Positions 16,912-25,960 of a DNA stretch of 64,000 nt are shown one piece after another (the stretch's first letter is position 1; each line of letters opens with the position of its first letter). This stretch comes from Pseudonocardia halophobica. GTDB taxonomy: Bacteria; Actinomycetota; Actinomycetes; Mycobacteriales; Pseudonocardiaceae. Position numbers and translations under genes: made by a program. Location of the stretch: NCBI RefSeq assembly GCF_027922425.1, contig NZ_BSFQ01000022.1:51279-115278 (forward strand). The letters are read 5' to 3'. The notes beneath the pieces were generated by a model. It made no database searches and was not told where the DNA came from. It saw only the letters and a list, made by a program, of their open reading frames with translations.

Positions 16912-17861
16912 TCGTCGAGGTCCGGAACGTCCGTCCCCGAGTCGCGGGCGTCCCGGTCCGCCCACTCCAGCAGCGGCTCGATGCGGAAGGCGTCGTCGTC
17001 GATGCCGGCGTGCAGGTCGCCGAGCTCGGCGAACCGGGCCGGGACGGTGGCGATGGTGAAGTCGCCGGGCTCGGCCGAGTCGATCTCGTCCCACCGGATC
17101 GGCGTGGACACCCGGCCCTCCGGGGTGCCGCGCACCGAGTAGGCCGAGGCGATGGTGTGGTCGCGCGCGTTCTGGTTGTAGTCGACGAAGATCGACTTCG
17201 GGTCGCGGTCCTTGCGCCACCAGCTCAGGTCGACGATCGAGCAGCGCCGCTCCACCTCGCGGGCGAACGCGTGCGCGGCCCGGCGCACCTCGGCGAACCC
17301 GTGCTCCGGCGGGATCCGCACGTAGACGTGCATCCCCTTGCCGCCCGACGTCTTGGGGTAGCCCGTGGCGCCCAGCTCGTCGAGCACCTCACGGGCGACG
17401 TGTGCGACCCGCCGGACGTCCGCGTACGACGCGTCGGGCATCGGGTCGAGGTCGATGCGCCACTCGTCCGGCGACTCGGTGTCGGCGGCGCGGGAGTTCC
17501 AGGGGTGGAACTCGACCGTGGACATCTGTACGGCCCAGACGACGTCCGCGGGATGCGTCACGCACAGCTCGTCCGCGTGCCGGTTGTAGCGGGGGAAGTG
17601 CACGCGCACGGTGCGGACCCAGTCCGGCGCGCCCCGCGGCAGACGCTTCTGGTGCACCTTCTCGCCGTCCGTGCCGGTGGGGAAGCGGTGCAGCATGCAG
17701 GGCCGCTCGCGGAGGGCACGGACGATGCCGTCGCCGACGGCGAGGTAGTAGCGGGCGAGGTCCAGCTTGGTCTCACCCCGGGCGGCGAAGTACACGCGCT
17801 CGGGACTGGAGAGCCGGACCGTGCGGTCCCCGACCTCCAGCTCGACCGCGTCCCCCGCCAC
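16905..17861 (-). CDS. Prim-PolC-like polymerase (stand-alone LigD polymerase domain)
   Basis: A 318-residue archaeo-eukaryotic-primase-type polymerase, like the N-terminal polymerase domain of LigD but with no ligase or nuclease attached. The catalytic acidic pair is in DEWRIDLDPMP, and SGGKGMHVYVRIPP is the family signature. PRYNRHADELCVTHPADVVWAVQM is also conserved. Such stand-alone enzymes (Prim-PolC in mycobacteria) fill short gaps, favour ribonucleotides and work with LigC, whose homologue is 1.2 kb away. It is transcribed from the opposite strand, downstream of the DUF2631 gene. Confidence 0.9.
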   Translation of the reverse strand: MAGDAVELEVGDRTVRLSSPERVYFAARGETKLDLARYYLAVGDGIVRALRERPCMLHRFPTGTDGEKVHQKRLPRGAPDWVRTVRVHFPRYNRHADELCVTHPADVVWAVQMSTVEFHPWNSRAADTESPDEWRIDLDPMPDASYADVRRVAHVAREVLDELGATGYPKTSGGKGMHVYVRIPPEHGFAEVRRAAHAFAREVERRCSIVDLSWWRKDRDPKSIFVDYNQNARDHTIASAYSVRGTPEGRVSTPIRWDEIDSAEPGDFTIATVPARFAELGDLHAGIDDDAFRIEPLLEWADRDARDSGTDVPDLDDL

Positions 17862-17877
17862 AGGCCGGCCCGGTGGC

Positions 17878-18129
17878 TCAGCGCCGCCAGTCGTTGCGCT
17901 TGCGGATCGTCCCGAGGATCACGGCCAGGAGGATCACCACGGCGGGCACGACGGCGTAGAGGATCTCCGTCCAGCTCGCGTGGTGGCCGATCAGGATCAG
18001 GCACAGCAGGATCGCGACGACGACACCGGCCGTCGGGATGGCCTTCGGGAAGGTGCCGTGCCAGCCCCACTCGGCCGAGGGCTCGTCCGCGGGGTCGACC
18101 TTCGCCAGCTCGCGGGAGCTGCTCGCCAT
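17878..18129 (-). CDS. DUF2631-type small membrane protein
   Basis: An 83-residue protein with a soluble N-terminus (KVDPADEPSAEWGWHGTFPKAIPTAG) and two close hydrophobic segments (VVVAILLCLILIG and ILYAVVPAVVILLAVIL), ending in basic residues. The EWGWHG..P stretch is typical of the actinobacterial DUF2631 family, often near dxr. The ATG at 18127-18129 has AGGAGGA upstream. It is 16 bp before the Prim-PolC start on the same strand and divergent from dxr. The function is unknown. Confidence 0.8.
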   Translation of the reverse strand: MASSSRELAKVDPADEPSAEWGWHGTFPKAIPTAGVVVAILLCLILIGHHASWTEILYAVVPAVVILLAVILGTIRKRNDWRR

Positions 18130-18207
18130 GAGTTCCTCCTGTGTCCGCGTGGGCACGTGTCGTGCGGGCCTCATCGTCGCACAACACCGCGCCGGGGATG
18201 ATGGGCG

Positions 18208-19386
18208 GTGATGAACGCGAACCCACCGCGGTCGGTGCTGGTCCTGGGCTCGACCGGCTCGATCGGGACCCAGGCCCTGGAGGTCGTCGAGAAGGCGGCC
18301 GGCCGGTTCACCGTGGCCGGCCTCGCTGCGGGCGGCGGCGACGTCGGGCTGCTCGCGTCGCAGGTCAAGGCCACCGGGGCGGGCCGGGTCGCCGTCGCCG
18401 ACCCGGCGGCCGCGGCCCGGCTGCGCGAGGAGTTGGGTCGGGCGGGAGACGGCGCGGTCGAGGTGCTCGACGGGCCGGGCGCGGCCGCCGAGCTGGTGGA
18501 GTCCACCCCGGTCGACGTCGTGCTCAACGGCATCACCGGATCGCGTGGCCTCGGCCCCACCCTCGCCGCCCTGCGCTCGGGGGCGGTGCTCGCGCTGGCC
18601 AACAAGGAGTCGCTGGTCGCCGGCGGACCGCTGGTGCTCGACGCCGCGGCCCCGGGGCAGCTCGTGCCCGTCGACTCCGAGCACTCCGCGCTGGCGCAGT
18701 GCCTGCGCGGGGGCAGCCGGGAGGAGGTCGCCCGGCTGGTGCTCACGGCGTCGGGCGGGCCGTTCCGCGGGCGGCCGCGCCGCGATCTCGAGCACGTGTC
18801 GGTCGAGGACGCCCTCAAGCACCCGACGTGGGACATGGGCCCGGTCGTCACGATCAACTCGGCCACCCTCGTCAACAAGGGTCTGGAGCTGATCGAGGCG
18901 CACCTGCTCTTCGACGTGCCCTACGACCGGATCGACGTGGTGGTGCACCCGCAGTCGATCGTGCACTCCATGGTCACGTTCGCCGACGGCGCCACGATCG
19001 CCCAGGCCAGCCCGCCGGACATGCGGCTGCCGATCGCGCTCGCGCTCGGCTGGCCGGACCGGGTGCCCGGCGCGGCCCCGCAGTGCACCTGGGACACCGC
19101 GCAGAGCTGGACCTTCGAGCCGCTCGACCACGAGGCCTTCCCGGGCGTGCGGCTGGCCCGCGCGGCGGGGGAGGCCGGCGGGTGCCTGCCCGCGGTGTTC
19201 AACGCGGCCAACGAGGAGCTGGTCGCGGCCTTCGTGGCCGGCCGGATCGGCTACCCGGACATCACCGACGAGCTGGAGCGCGTGCTGCAGGCCGCGGACG
19301 CCTGGACGGGTGACCCCGCTACCGTGGCGGACGTCCTGGAAGCGGAGCAGTGGGCGCGGGCCCACGCACAGGAGAGAGTGCTGTGA
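18208..19386 (+). CDS. dxr: 1-deoxy-D-xylulose 5-phosphate reductoisomerase
   Basis: A 392-residue DXR converting DXP to MEP with NADPH, the committed step of the MEP isoprenoid pathway. The N-terminal nucleotide fold reads LVLGSTGSIGTQALEVV; LANKESLVAGG and PVDSEHSALAQCL are active-site motifs, and the metal and substrate loop appears in TASGGPFRG and HPTWDMGPVVTINSATL. GTG (18208) and ATG (18211) are adjacent start candidates. The stop overlaps the next start (GTGA), so rip1 is translationally coupled. ispG, a later pathway enzyme, lies 2 kb downstream. Confidence 0.97.
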   Translation: MMNANPPRSVLVLGSTGSIGTQALEVVEKAAGRFTVAGLAAGGGDVGLLASQVKATGAGRVAVADPAAAARLREELGRAGDGAVEVLDGPGAAAELVESTPVDVVLNGITGSRGLGPTLAALRSGAVLALANKESLVAGGPLVLDAAAPGQLVPVDSEHSALAQCLRGGSREEVARLVLTASGGPFRGRPRRDLEHVSVEDALKHPTWDMGPVVTINSATLVNKGLELIEAHLLFDVPYDRIDVVVHPQSIVHSMVTFADGATIAQASPPDMRLPIALALGWPDRVPGAAPQCTWDTAQSWTFEPLDHEAFPGVRLARAAGEAGGCLPAVFNAANEELVAAFVAGRIGYPDITDELERVLQAADAWTGDPATVADVLEAEQWARAHAQERVL

Positions 19387-20675
19387 CCATCCTCTGGACG
19401 ATCGTCGGGATCGTCGTCTTCTTCCTGGGCATCCTGTTCTCGGTCGCCTGGCACGAGCTCGGCCACTTCGCCACGGCGAAGTGGTTCGGGATCAAGGTGC
19501 CCGAGTTCTTCGTGGGGTTCGGCAGGACCGTCTGGTCGCGCAAGGTCGGGGAGACCGAGTTCGGCGTGAAGGCCGTCCCGCTCGGCGGCTACGTCCGGAT
19601 GATCGGCATGCTCCCGCCCGCCAAGGGCGAGGTGTACGGGCGCAGCCGGCGGACCGGCCCGTTCCAGGGCCTGATCGACGACGCCCGGCAGGCCTCGATG
19701 GCCGACGTCGGGCCGGAGGACGCGGACCGGCAGTTCTACACCCGCCGCCCGTGGAAGCGGATCATCGTGATGGCCGCCGGGCCGATCATGAACCTGGTCC
19801 TCGCGGTCGTGCTGTTCGCGATCGTGCTGATGGGCTTCGGGCAGATGACCTCCACGCTCACCGTGAGCACGGTCAGCCAGTGCGTCCTGCCCGCCACGGC
19901 CACGCAGACCGACACGTGCCCGCCGAACGCGCCGCTCACCCCCGCCGCGGCCGCCGGCTTCCAGGCCGGCGACCGGATCGTGTCGTTCGACGGGCAGCCG
20001 TTCGAGCGGTGGGAGGACCTGCAGGCCGCGATCCGGAAGGCGAGCGGCACCGTCACCGTCGTCGTCGACCGGGGCGGGCAGCAGGTCACGCTGACGCCGA
20101 CGCTCATCACCACCGAGCTGCCGGACCTCGACGACCCGGAGAAGACCGAGCAGGCCAGCTTCCTCGGCCTCTCGCCGTTGCGCGAGATCCAGCGCCAGGG
20201 GATCGACGCCGTCGGCACCACGATGGTCGACATCGTGGGCCAGGTGGGGCAGAAGCTCGTCGAGATGCCGCAGCGCGTGCCGAACCTGTTCGGCGCGGTC
20301 TTCCTCGGCGAGGAGCGCGACCAGGACTCGCCGGTCGGGATCGTGGGCGCCTCCCGGATCGGGGGTCAGATCCTCGCCAGCGACGCCCCGCCGGGCCAGG
20401 AGATCTCCGCGTTCCTGTCGCTGCTGGCGCTGGTCAACATCTCGCTGTTCCTGTTCAACCTGCTGCCGATCCCGCCGCTCGACGGCGGCCAGATCTTCCC
20501 GGCCATCTGGGAGGCGATCCGGCGGCGGCTGGCGATGCTGCGCGGCAAGCCCGACCCCGGGCCGGTCGACGCGGCCAAGCTCATGCCGGTGGCCATGACC
20601 GTCGCGCTGATCTTCATCGGCTGGAGCGCGCTGGTCTTCGTCGCGGACGTCATCAACCCGGTCCGGCTGAGCTGA
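19383..20675 (+). CDS. rip1: M50 site-2 protease (Rip1/RseP type)
   Basis: A 430-residue intramembrane zinc protease. The catalytic HELGH (His24 to His28) lies in the first membrane helix. A PDZ domain spans about residues 180-270 (AAGFQAGDRIVSFDGQPFERWEDL). The second metal-binding motif NLLPIPPLDGG is near residue 360, and further helices follow. Rip1 cuts anti-sigma factors after a first cut and controls envelope stress responses in mycobacteria. Its GTG overlaps the dxr stop, the same arrangement as in many actinobacteria. Confidence 0.95.
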   Translation: MTILWTIVGIVVFFLGILFSVAWHELGHFATAKWFGIKVPEFFVGFGRTVWSRKVGETEFGVKAVPLGGYVRMIGMLPPAKGEVYGRSRRTGPFQGLIDDARQASMADVGPEDADRQFYTRRPWKRIIVMAAGPIMNLVLAVVLFAIVLMGFGQMTSTLTVSTVSQCVLPATATQTDTCPPNAPLTPAAAAGFQAGDRIVSFDGQPFERWEDLQAAIRKASGTVTVVVDRGGQQVTLTPTLITTELPDLDDPEKTEQASFLGLSPLREIQRQGIDAVGTTMVDIVGQVGQKLVEMPQRVPNLFGAVFLGEERDQDSPVGIVGASRIGGQILASDAPPGQEISAFLSLLALVNISLFLFNLLPIPPLDGGQIFPAIWEAIRRRLAMLRGKPDPGPVDAAKLMPVAMTVALIFIGWSALVFVADVINPVRLS

Positions 20676-20714
20676 GACCGCGATCACCGGCGATACTGGA
20701 CCGGTGATCGTGCT

Positions 20715-21206
20715 GTGACCCGCAACGGAGCCCGCCCCCTGGCCGTCTTCGACATCGACGGCGTCCTGGCCGACGTCACGCACCGCCTGCACCACCTGCG
20801 TGCCCGGCCGCAGCGCTGGGAGCGGTTCTTCGCGGCGGCGGACGTCGACCCGTTGCTCGAGGAGGGCGCGGACCGGCTGCGGGCCGCCCAGTCCGACCAC
20901 GACGTCGTCTACCTCACCGGGCGGCCCGAGCGGAACCGGCGGCTCACCGAGCGCTGGCTCGGTGGGCACGGCCTGCCCACCGGCCCGCTCTTCATGCGGG
21001 AGGACGACGACTACCGGCCGGCCCGGCTGATGAAGCGCGAGGTCCTGCGCCTGCTCTCCGACCGCCGCGAGATCGCCTCCGTGGTCGACGACGACCCCGC
21101 CGTCGTCCGCGTGCTGGAGGCGGACGGCTGGCCGGTCGAGCTGGCGACCTGGCTGCCGCACTCGTCGACCCTGCAGGACGCCCAGGAGACCAAGGGCCGC
21201 ACCTGA
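20715..21206 (+). CDS. HAD-superfamily phosphatase, polynucleotide kinase 3'-phosphatase-like
   Basis: A 163-residue HAD protein. Motif I is VFDIDGVLADVTHRL (nucleophile Asp and general acid), motif II is VYLTGRPERNR (Thr), a Lys motif is in RLMKREVL, and the acidic motif IV is SVVDDDPAVV. The size and the layout resemble the phosphatase domain of bacterial polynucleotide kinase and related small phosphatases. The GTG at 20715 overlaps the stop of a four-codon frame (20704-20718) that itself starts 7 nt after GATACT. The substrate is not known. Confidence 0.8.
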   Translation: MTRNGARPLAVFDIDGVLADVTHRLHHLRARPQRWERFFAAADVDPLLEEGADRLRAAQSDHDVVYLTGRPERNRRLTERWLGGHGLPTGPLFMREDDDYRPARLMKREVLRLLSDRREIASVVDDDPAVVRVLEADGWPVELATWLPHSSTLQDAQETKGRT

Positions 21207-21280
21207 TCCTGCGCACCCGCGACAGGGGTGAACGGCAGGTGACGGATCCGGGTCACACGATCCGGGCGGCGTAAGAGGCG

Positions 21281-21286
21281 CATACT
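21281..21286 (+). promoter_or_regulatory. -10-like box of ispG, 7 nt before the start codon
   Basis: CATACT is followed by seven bases and then the GTG of ispG, so transcription would begin at or next to the start codon. No convincing -35 is visible at 16-19 bp. Confidence 0.5.
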
Positions 21287-21293
21287 GGGGGTC

Positions 21294-22439
21294 GTGAGCG
21301 TCTCCCTGGGCATGCCCTCGACCCCCGCTCCCACCCTGGCGCCGCGCCGTCCGACGCGGCAGCTGATGGTCGGGACGGTCGGGGTCGGCAGCGAGCACCC
21401 CATCTCGGTGCAGTCGATGACCACCACCCTGACCTCCGACGTCAACTCCACCCTGCAGCAGATCGCCGAGCTGACCGCCGCGGGCTGCGACATCGTGCGC
21501 GTCGCCTGCCCGAGCCAGGACGACGCCGACGCGCTGCCGGCGATCGCCCGCAAGGCGCAGATCCCGGTGATCGCGGACATCCACTTCCAGCCGAAGTACG
21601 TCTTCGCCGCGATCGAGGCCGGCTGCGCGGCCGTGCGCGTGAACCCGGGCAACATCCGCAAGTTCGACGACCAGGTCAAGGAGATCGCCAAGGCCGCCAA
21701 GGACCACGGCACCCCGATCCGGATCGGCGTCAACGCGGGCTCGCTGGACAAGCGGCTGCTGCAGAAGTACGGCAAGGCCACCCCGGAGGCGCTGGCCGAG
21801 TCGGCGATGTGGGAGGCGAGCCTGTTCGCCGAGCACGACTTCCACGACATCAAGATCTCGGTCAAGCACAACGACCCGGTCGTCATGGTCCGGGCCTACG
21901 AGCTGCTGGCCGAGCAGTGCGACTACCCGCTGCACCTCGGCGTCACCGAGGCCGGGCCGGAGTTCCAGGGCACGATCAAGTCCGCCGTCGCGTTCGGCGC
22001 ACTGCTCTCGCGGGGCATCGGCGACACCATCCGCGTGTCGCTGTCGGCCCCGCCGGTGCAGGAGGTCAAGGTCGGCCGGCAGATCCTCGAGTCGCTGAAC
22101 CTCAAGCCGCGCCGCCTGGAGATCGTCTCCTGCCCCTCGTGCGGGCGCGCCCAGGTGGACGTCTACAAGCTGGCCGACGAGGTCACCGCCGGGCTCACCG
22201 GCATGGAGGTGCCGTTGCGCGTCGCCGTCATGGGCTGCGTGGTCAACGGCCCGGGCGAGGCCCGCGAGGCCGACCTCGGCGTGGCGTCGGGCAACGGCAA
22301 GGGCCAGATCTTCGTCAAGGGCGAGGTCATCAAGACCGTGCCCGAGCACGCCATCGTCGAGACCCTGATCGAGGAGGCGATGAAGATCGCCGAGACGATG
22401 GAGGAGGGCGCCGGCGAGCCGTCGGTGACCGTGGGGTGA
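21294..22439 (+). CDS. ispG: 4-hydroxy-3-methylbut-2-enyl diphosphate synthase (GcpE)
   Basis: A 381-residue 4Fe-4S enzyme of the MEP pathway, converting the cyclic diphosphate MEcPP to HMBPP. Cluster-binding cysteines appear in CPSCGRAQVDVY and in the later CVVNGPGEAREADLG. SVQSMTTTLTSDV near the start and ADIHFQPKY are hallmarks of the TIM-barrel half. Full length for the bacterial type. The gene lies downstream of dxr-rip1 and the HAD gene and has its own likely leaderless promoter. Confidence 0.97.
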   Translation: MSVSLGMPSTPAPTLAPRRPTRQLMVGTVGVGSEHPISVQSMTTTLTSDVNSTLQQIAELTAAGCDIVRVACPSQDDADALPAIARKAQIPVIADIHFQPKYVFAAIEAGCAAVRVNPGNIRKFDDQVKEIAKAAKDHGTPIRIGVNAGSLDKRLLQKYGKATPEALAESAMWEASLFAEHDFHDIKISVKHNDPVVMVRAYELLAEQCDYPLHLGVTEAGPEFQGTIKSAVAFGALLSRGIGDTIRVSLSAPPVQEVKVGRQILESLNLKPRRLEIVSCPSCGRAQVDVYKLADEVTAGLTGMEVPLRVAVMGCVVNGPGEAREADLGVASGNGKGQIFVKGEVIKTVPEHAIVETLIEEAMKIAETMEEGAGEPSVTVG

Positions 22440-22539
22440 GCGCCGGATGAACGTCCTGCGGGGCGGGGGTGACCGTGCCGGTGATCGGACCGGTGATCCT
22501 GGCGTAGGCAGCACGCCCCGCGTGTGGCACCGTAGAGGG

Positions 22540-23376
22540 GTGCTGAGGGTCGCCGGGGCTCGGTTGCTCGATGATCGGGACCGCGGAGGCGTCCGCGCTG
22601 CCCTGGAGGCCGACCCGGTGGCGTCGTGCATGGTCGCGGCGCGGGTCGAGGCCGCCGGGCTCGACCCCTGGCGGCTCGGCGGCGAGATCTGGGCCTCGGG
22701 CTCCCGGCTCGAGGGCCTCTGCTTCTCCGGTGCCAACCTCGTCCCGCTGCGCGGGCAGCGCGGGGCCATCCGCGCCTTCGCCGACCGCGCCCGCCGGCAC
22801 GGCCGCTCCTGCTCGTCGCTCGTCGGCCGCGCCGAGCTCGTCCTGCCGCTGTGGGAGGAGCTCGCCCCGAGCTGGGCGCCGGCCCGCGAGGTGCGCGCCG
22901 ACCAGCCGCTGATGGTCCTGGCCGGCCCGCCGCGGATCGCGCCGGACCCGCTGGTCCGCCCGGTCCGGCCGGAGGAGATCGACCGGTACCTGCCGGCCGC
23001 GATCGCGATGTTCACCGAGGAGGTCGGCGTGGACCCCCGCGCCGGCGACGGTGGTGCGGGCTACCGCGCGCGGGTCTCGGAGCTGATCTCCGCCGGCCGG
23101 GCGTTCGCCCGCTTCGACGAGAACGGCGAGGTCGTGTTCAAGGCCGAGATCGGCGCGATGTCCGCGCGGGTCGGGCAGATCCAGGGTGTGTGGGTGCACC
23201 CGGCGCGCCGCGGCGAGGGCCTCGGCACGGTCGGCACCGCGGCCGTGGTCGAGCGGCTCACCGCGCTCGGCCGGATCTCCAGCCTCTACGTCAACGGCTT
23301 CAACACGCCCGCCCGCCGCACCTACGACCGGATCGGGTTCACACAGGTCGCGAGCTTCGCCACGGTCCTCTTCTAG
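22540..23376 (+). CDS. GNAT-family acetyltransferase (DUF4081-containing type)
   Basis: About 278 residues. The N-terminal half (LEADPVASCMVAARVEAAGLDPWRLGGEIWA...) matches the DUF4081-like domain seen next to ispG in actinobacteria; the C-terminal half is a GNAT fold with motif A IQGVWVHPARRGEGLGTVGTAAV and LYVNGFNTPARRTYDRIGF. The GTG at 22540 is chosen because the conserved domain begins just after it; an ATG at 22447 would add 31 unconserved residues. It sits between ispG and a penicillin-binding lipoprotein as in mycobacteria. The acceptor is unknown. Confidence 0.82.
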   Translation: MLRVAGARLLDDRDRGGVRAALEADPVASCMVAARVEAAGLDPWRLGGEIWASGSRLEGLCFSGANLVPLRGQRGAIRAFADRARRHGRSCSSLVGRAELVLPLWEELAPSWAPAREVRADQPLMVLAGPPRIAPDPLVRPVRPEEIDRYLPAAIAMFTEEVGVDPRAGDGGAGYRARVSELISAGRAFARFDENGEVVFKAEIGAMSARVGQIQGVWVHPARRGEGLGTVGTAAVVERLTALGRISSLYVNGFNTPARRTYDRIGFTQVASFATVLF

Positions 23377-23410
23377 GCGGGCCCCCGCGGCACGCGTCCC
23401 GGGCCGTCGG

Positions 23411-23416
23411 CATACT
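23411..23416 (+). promoter_or_regulatory. -10-like box of the penicillin-binding lipoprotein gene
   Basis: CATACT lies 6 nt before the GTG at 23423, the same layout as ispG, pointing to a leaderless message. Confidence 0.5.
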
Positions 23417-23422
23417 CGGGTC

Positions 23423-25243
23423 GTGCCCCGACCCGCCCGGATCCCGGCCCTCCTGCTCGCGCTGGTCACGGTGCTCGCGACGGCCGGGTGCGGCCTGTTC
23501 GGCGACAGCGGCCCGCAGGACACCGTCGACGCGTACGTGCAGGCCTGGACCGGGGGCGACGACGCCGGGGCCGCCGCGCAGACGGACGACGCCGCGGCCG
23601 CCCGCGAGCTCCTCGGCTCGGTCCGCACCGCGCTGAGACCGGCCGCGATCAGCGCGGAGGTCGCGCAGGTCCGCACGGCGGGTCAGCGGTCGTCGGCCTC
23701 GGTCAACGTGACCTGGGACCTCGGGCAGGACCGGCGCTGGAGCTACCTCGCGCAGTTGGACCTGCAGCCGGCTCCGGACGCGGAGACCGGCTGGCGGATC
23801 CACTGGGTGCCTGGCGCGGTGCACCCGGACCTGCAGACGGGGCAGGCCCTCGCGCTGCGCACGACCAGCCCGGATCCGGCCCCGGTGACCGACCGCAACG
23901 GGACGCCCCTGCTCGCGCCGACGACCGTCGTCACGATCCTGCTGGACCGCAAGGCGACCGGCGACCTCAACGCCGTGACCGGGGCGCTCGCGCGGGCCCT
24001 CGGCCCGATCGACCGCGAGATCACCCAGCAGTCGATCACCGACGGCGCGGCGCGCACGCCCGACGGGCAGGCCTACACCGTCGCGGTGCTGCGCGAGACC
24101 GACTACCAGACCGTCCGCGGGGAGATCTACGACCTGCCGGGGGTGCGGTTCACCTCGTCGTCGCGGCTGCTGGCGCCCGACGCCGACTTCGCCTCCCAGG
24201 TGCTGCCGGGCGTGCGGACCGAGGTCGCGGCGCAGGTCAACGGGAAGGACGGCTGGTCCGTCGACGCCGTCGACGGCACCGGGGCCACGCAGAAGACGCT
24301 GACCGAGCAGCCCGTCACCCCCGGCACGACCGCCCAGGTCAGCCTGGACCGCACCATCCAGGCCGCCGCCGAGGACGCCGCGGACTCACTGCCGCAGCAG
24401 GTCGCGATCGTGGCGGTCCAGCCGTCGACCGGCGACGTCCTCGCCGCGGCGCAGAACGCCGCCGCCGACCAGGCCGGGGCGATCTCGTTCACCGGCCGGT
24501 ACCCGCCGGGCTCCACGTTCAAGATCGTGACCGCCAACGCGGCGCTGCAGAACCTCGGCGTCACGTCGACGACGCCGGAGCCCTGCCCCGGCACGACGTC
24601 CATCGGCGGCCGGGTGGTGCCGAACGAGGACGAGTTCGTGCTGGGCACGGTCCCGCTGCAGCAGGCCTTCGCCCGCTCCTGCAACACGACCTTCGCCACC
24701 CTCGCCTCCCAGCTGGCCCCCGACGCGTTGCCCACCGCCGGGCTGCAGCTCGGGTTCGGGGCGGACTACACGGTGCCCGGGCTCACCACCGTGACCGGCA
24801 ACGTCCCGCCGGCCGACGACCTCGTCCAGCGCGCCGAGGACGGCTTCGGCCAGGGGCTGGTCGTCGCCACGCCCTTCGGCATGGCCCTGGTGGCGGCAAC
24901 GGTTGCGCACGGCGCCCCGGTCGTCCCGCAGCTCATCCGCGACCGGCCCACCGCCACGGTCACCGCCGCGACGCAGCCGGACGCGGCGGCGCTCGAGCAG
25001 CTGCGCCCGATGATGCGGCAGGTGGTCACGGCGGGCACCGCCACCGGCCTGCGCGGGTCCGGCGAGGTGTACGGCAAGACCGGCACCGCCGAGTACAGCC
25101 AGAATGGGACGAACCGGGCGCACGGGTGGTTCGTGGGCTACCGCGGCGACCTCGCCTTCGCCGTGCTCGTGGTCGACGGCGGCTCCTCAGGCCCGGCGGT
25201 CGGGATCGCCCAGCGCTTCCTAGCGGGTCTGCAGGGGTCGTGA
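23423..25243 (+). CDS. Penicillin-binding lipoprotein (class B transpeptidase)
   Basis: A 606-residue transpeptidase. Residues 1-25 form a lipoprotein signal ending LATAGC. A MecA_N/NTF2-like domain (about 30-150) and a dimerisation domain follow. The transpeptidase motifs are STFK (Ser364), SCN in ARSCNTT, and KTG in GKTGTAEY. Length and neighbours match the mycobacterial lipoprotein between gcpE and map (about 600 residues). It crosslinks peptidoglycan outside the membrane. The last codons (AGLQGS and TGA) recur twice in the repeat region that follows, which is unusual. Confidence 0.93.
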   Translation: MPRPARIPALLLALVTVLATAGCGLFGDSGPQDTVDAYVQAWTGGDDAGAAAQTDDAAAARELLGSVRTALRPAAISAEVAQVRTAGQRSSASVNVTWDLGQDRRWSYLAQLDLQPAPDAETGWRIHWVPGAVHPDLQTGQALALRTTSPDPAPVTDRNGTPLLAPTTVVTILLDRKATGDLNAVTGALARALGPIDREITQQSITDGAARTPDGQAYTVAVLRETDYQTVRGEIYDLPGVRFTSSSRLLAPDADFASQVLPGVRTEVAAQVNGKDGWSVDAVDGTGATQKTLTEQPVTPGTTAQVSLDRTIQAAAEDAADSLPQQVAIVAVQPSTGDVLAAAQNAAADQAGAISFTGRYPPGSTFKIVTANAALQNLGVTSTTPEPCPGTTSIGGRVVPNEDEFVLGTVPLQQAFARSCNTTFATLASQLAPDALPTAGLQLGFGADYTVPGLTTVTGNVPPADDLVQRAEDGFGQGLVVATPFGMALVAATVAHGAPVVPQLIRDRPTATVTAATQPDAAALEQLRPMMRQVVTAGTATGLRGSGEVYGKTGTAEYSQNGTNRAHGWFVGYRGDLAFAVLVVDGGSSGPAVGIAQRFLAGLQGS

Positions 25244-25378
25244 TCGGCGGTTGCGTGCTGCTGTGGCGGTGCGCGGCGCCCTGGCTGCACGAGATTGACG
25301 ATCATGATGGCGCTCGTCGTCGGGCGTGAGCGCGGGGGTCGTGACGTGGCGCTACGGCTGTGGCGCTGGGGATTGTGG

Positions 25379-25960
25379 TCGGCGGTCCGGTGTGGCCGTG
25401 GCGCTGCGGGGCGCCGTGATGGCACGCGTTCAACGATCTTGGTGGCGTTGATCGGCGGTTCCGTGCGGCTGTGGCGGCGCGGGGCGCCCTGGTTGCACGC
25501 GTCCGGCGATCATGGCGGCGCTGGTCGTCGGGCGTGGGTGAGTGGGGCGGGACGTGGCGCTACGGCCGTGGCGGGTCTGCAGGGGTCGTGATCAGCGGTC
25601 CGGTGCGGCTGTGGCGGTTCGGTGCGCCCTGATCGCACGCGTTCGACGATCTTGGTGGCCTTGATCGGCGGTTCCGTGCGGCTGTGGCGGTGCGGAGCGC
25701 CCTGGTTGCACGCGTCCGGCGATCATGGCGGCGCTGGTCGTCGGGCGTGGGTGAGTGGGGCGGGACGTGGCGCTACGGCCGTGGCGGGTCTGCAGGGGTC
25801 GTGATCAGCGGTCCGGTGCGGCTGTGGCGGTTCGGTGCGCCCTGATCGCACGCGTTCGACGATCTTGGCGGCGTTGATCGGCGGTTCCGTGTGGCTGTGG
25901 CGGTGCGGAGCGACCTGGCTGCACGCGTTCGGCGATCATGGCGGCGCTGGTCGGCGGTTT
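25379..25960. repeat. 213-bp direct repeat, two full copies and a decaying third
   Basis: Copies run 25379-25591 and 25592-25804, and a third begins at 25805 and diverges after about 150 bp. The second halves of the first two are nearly identical. Each full copy ends in the codons for AGLQGS and a TGA, the same as the end of the penicillin-binding protein gene at 25243, so the repeat unit seems to have captured that gene's 3' end. Confidence 0.85.
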
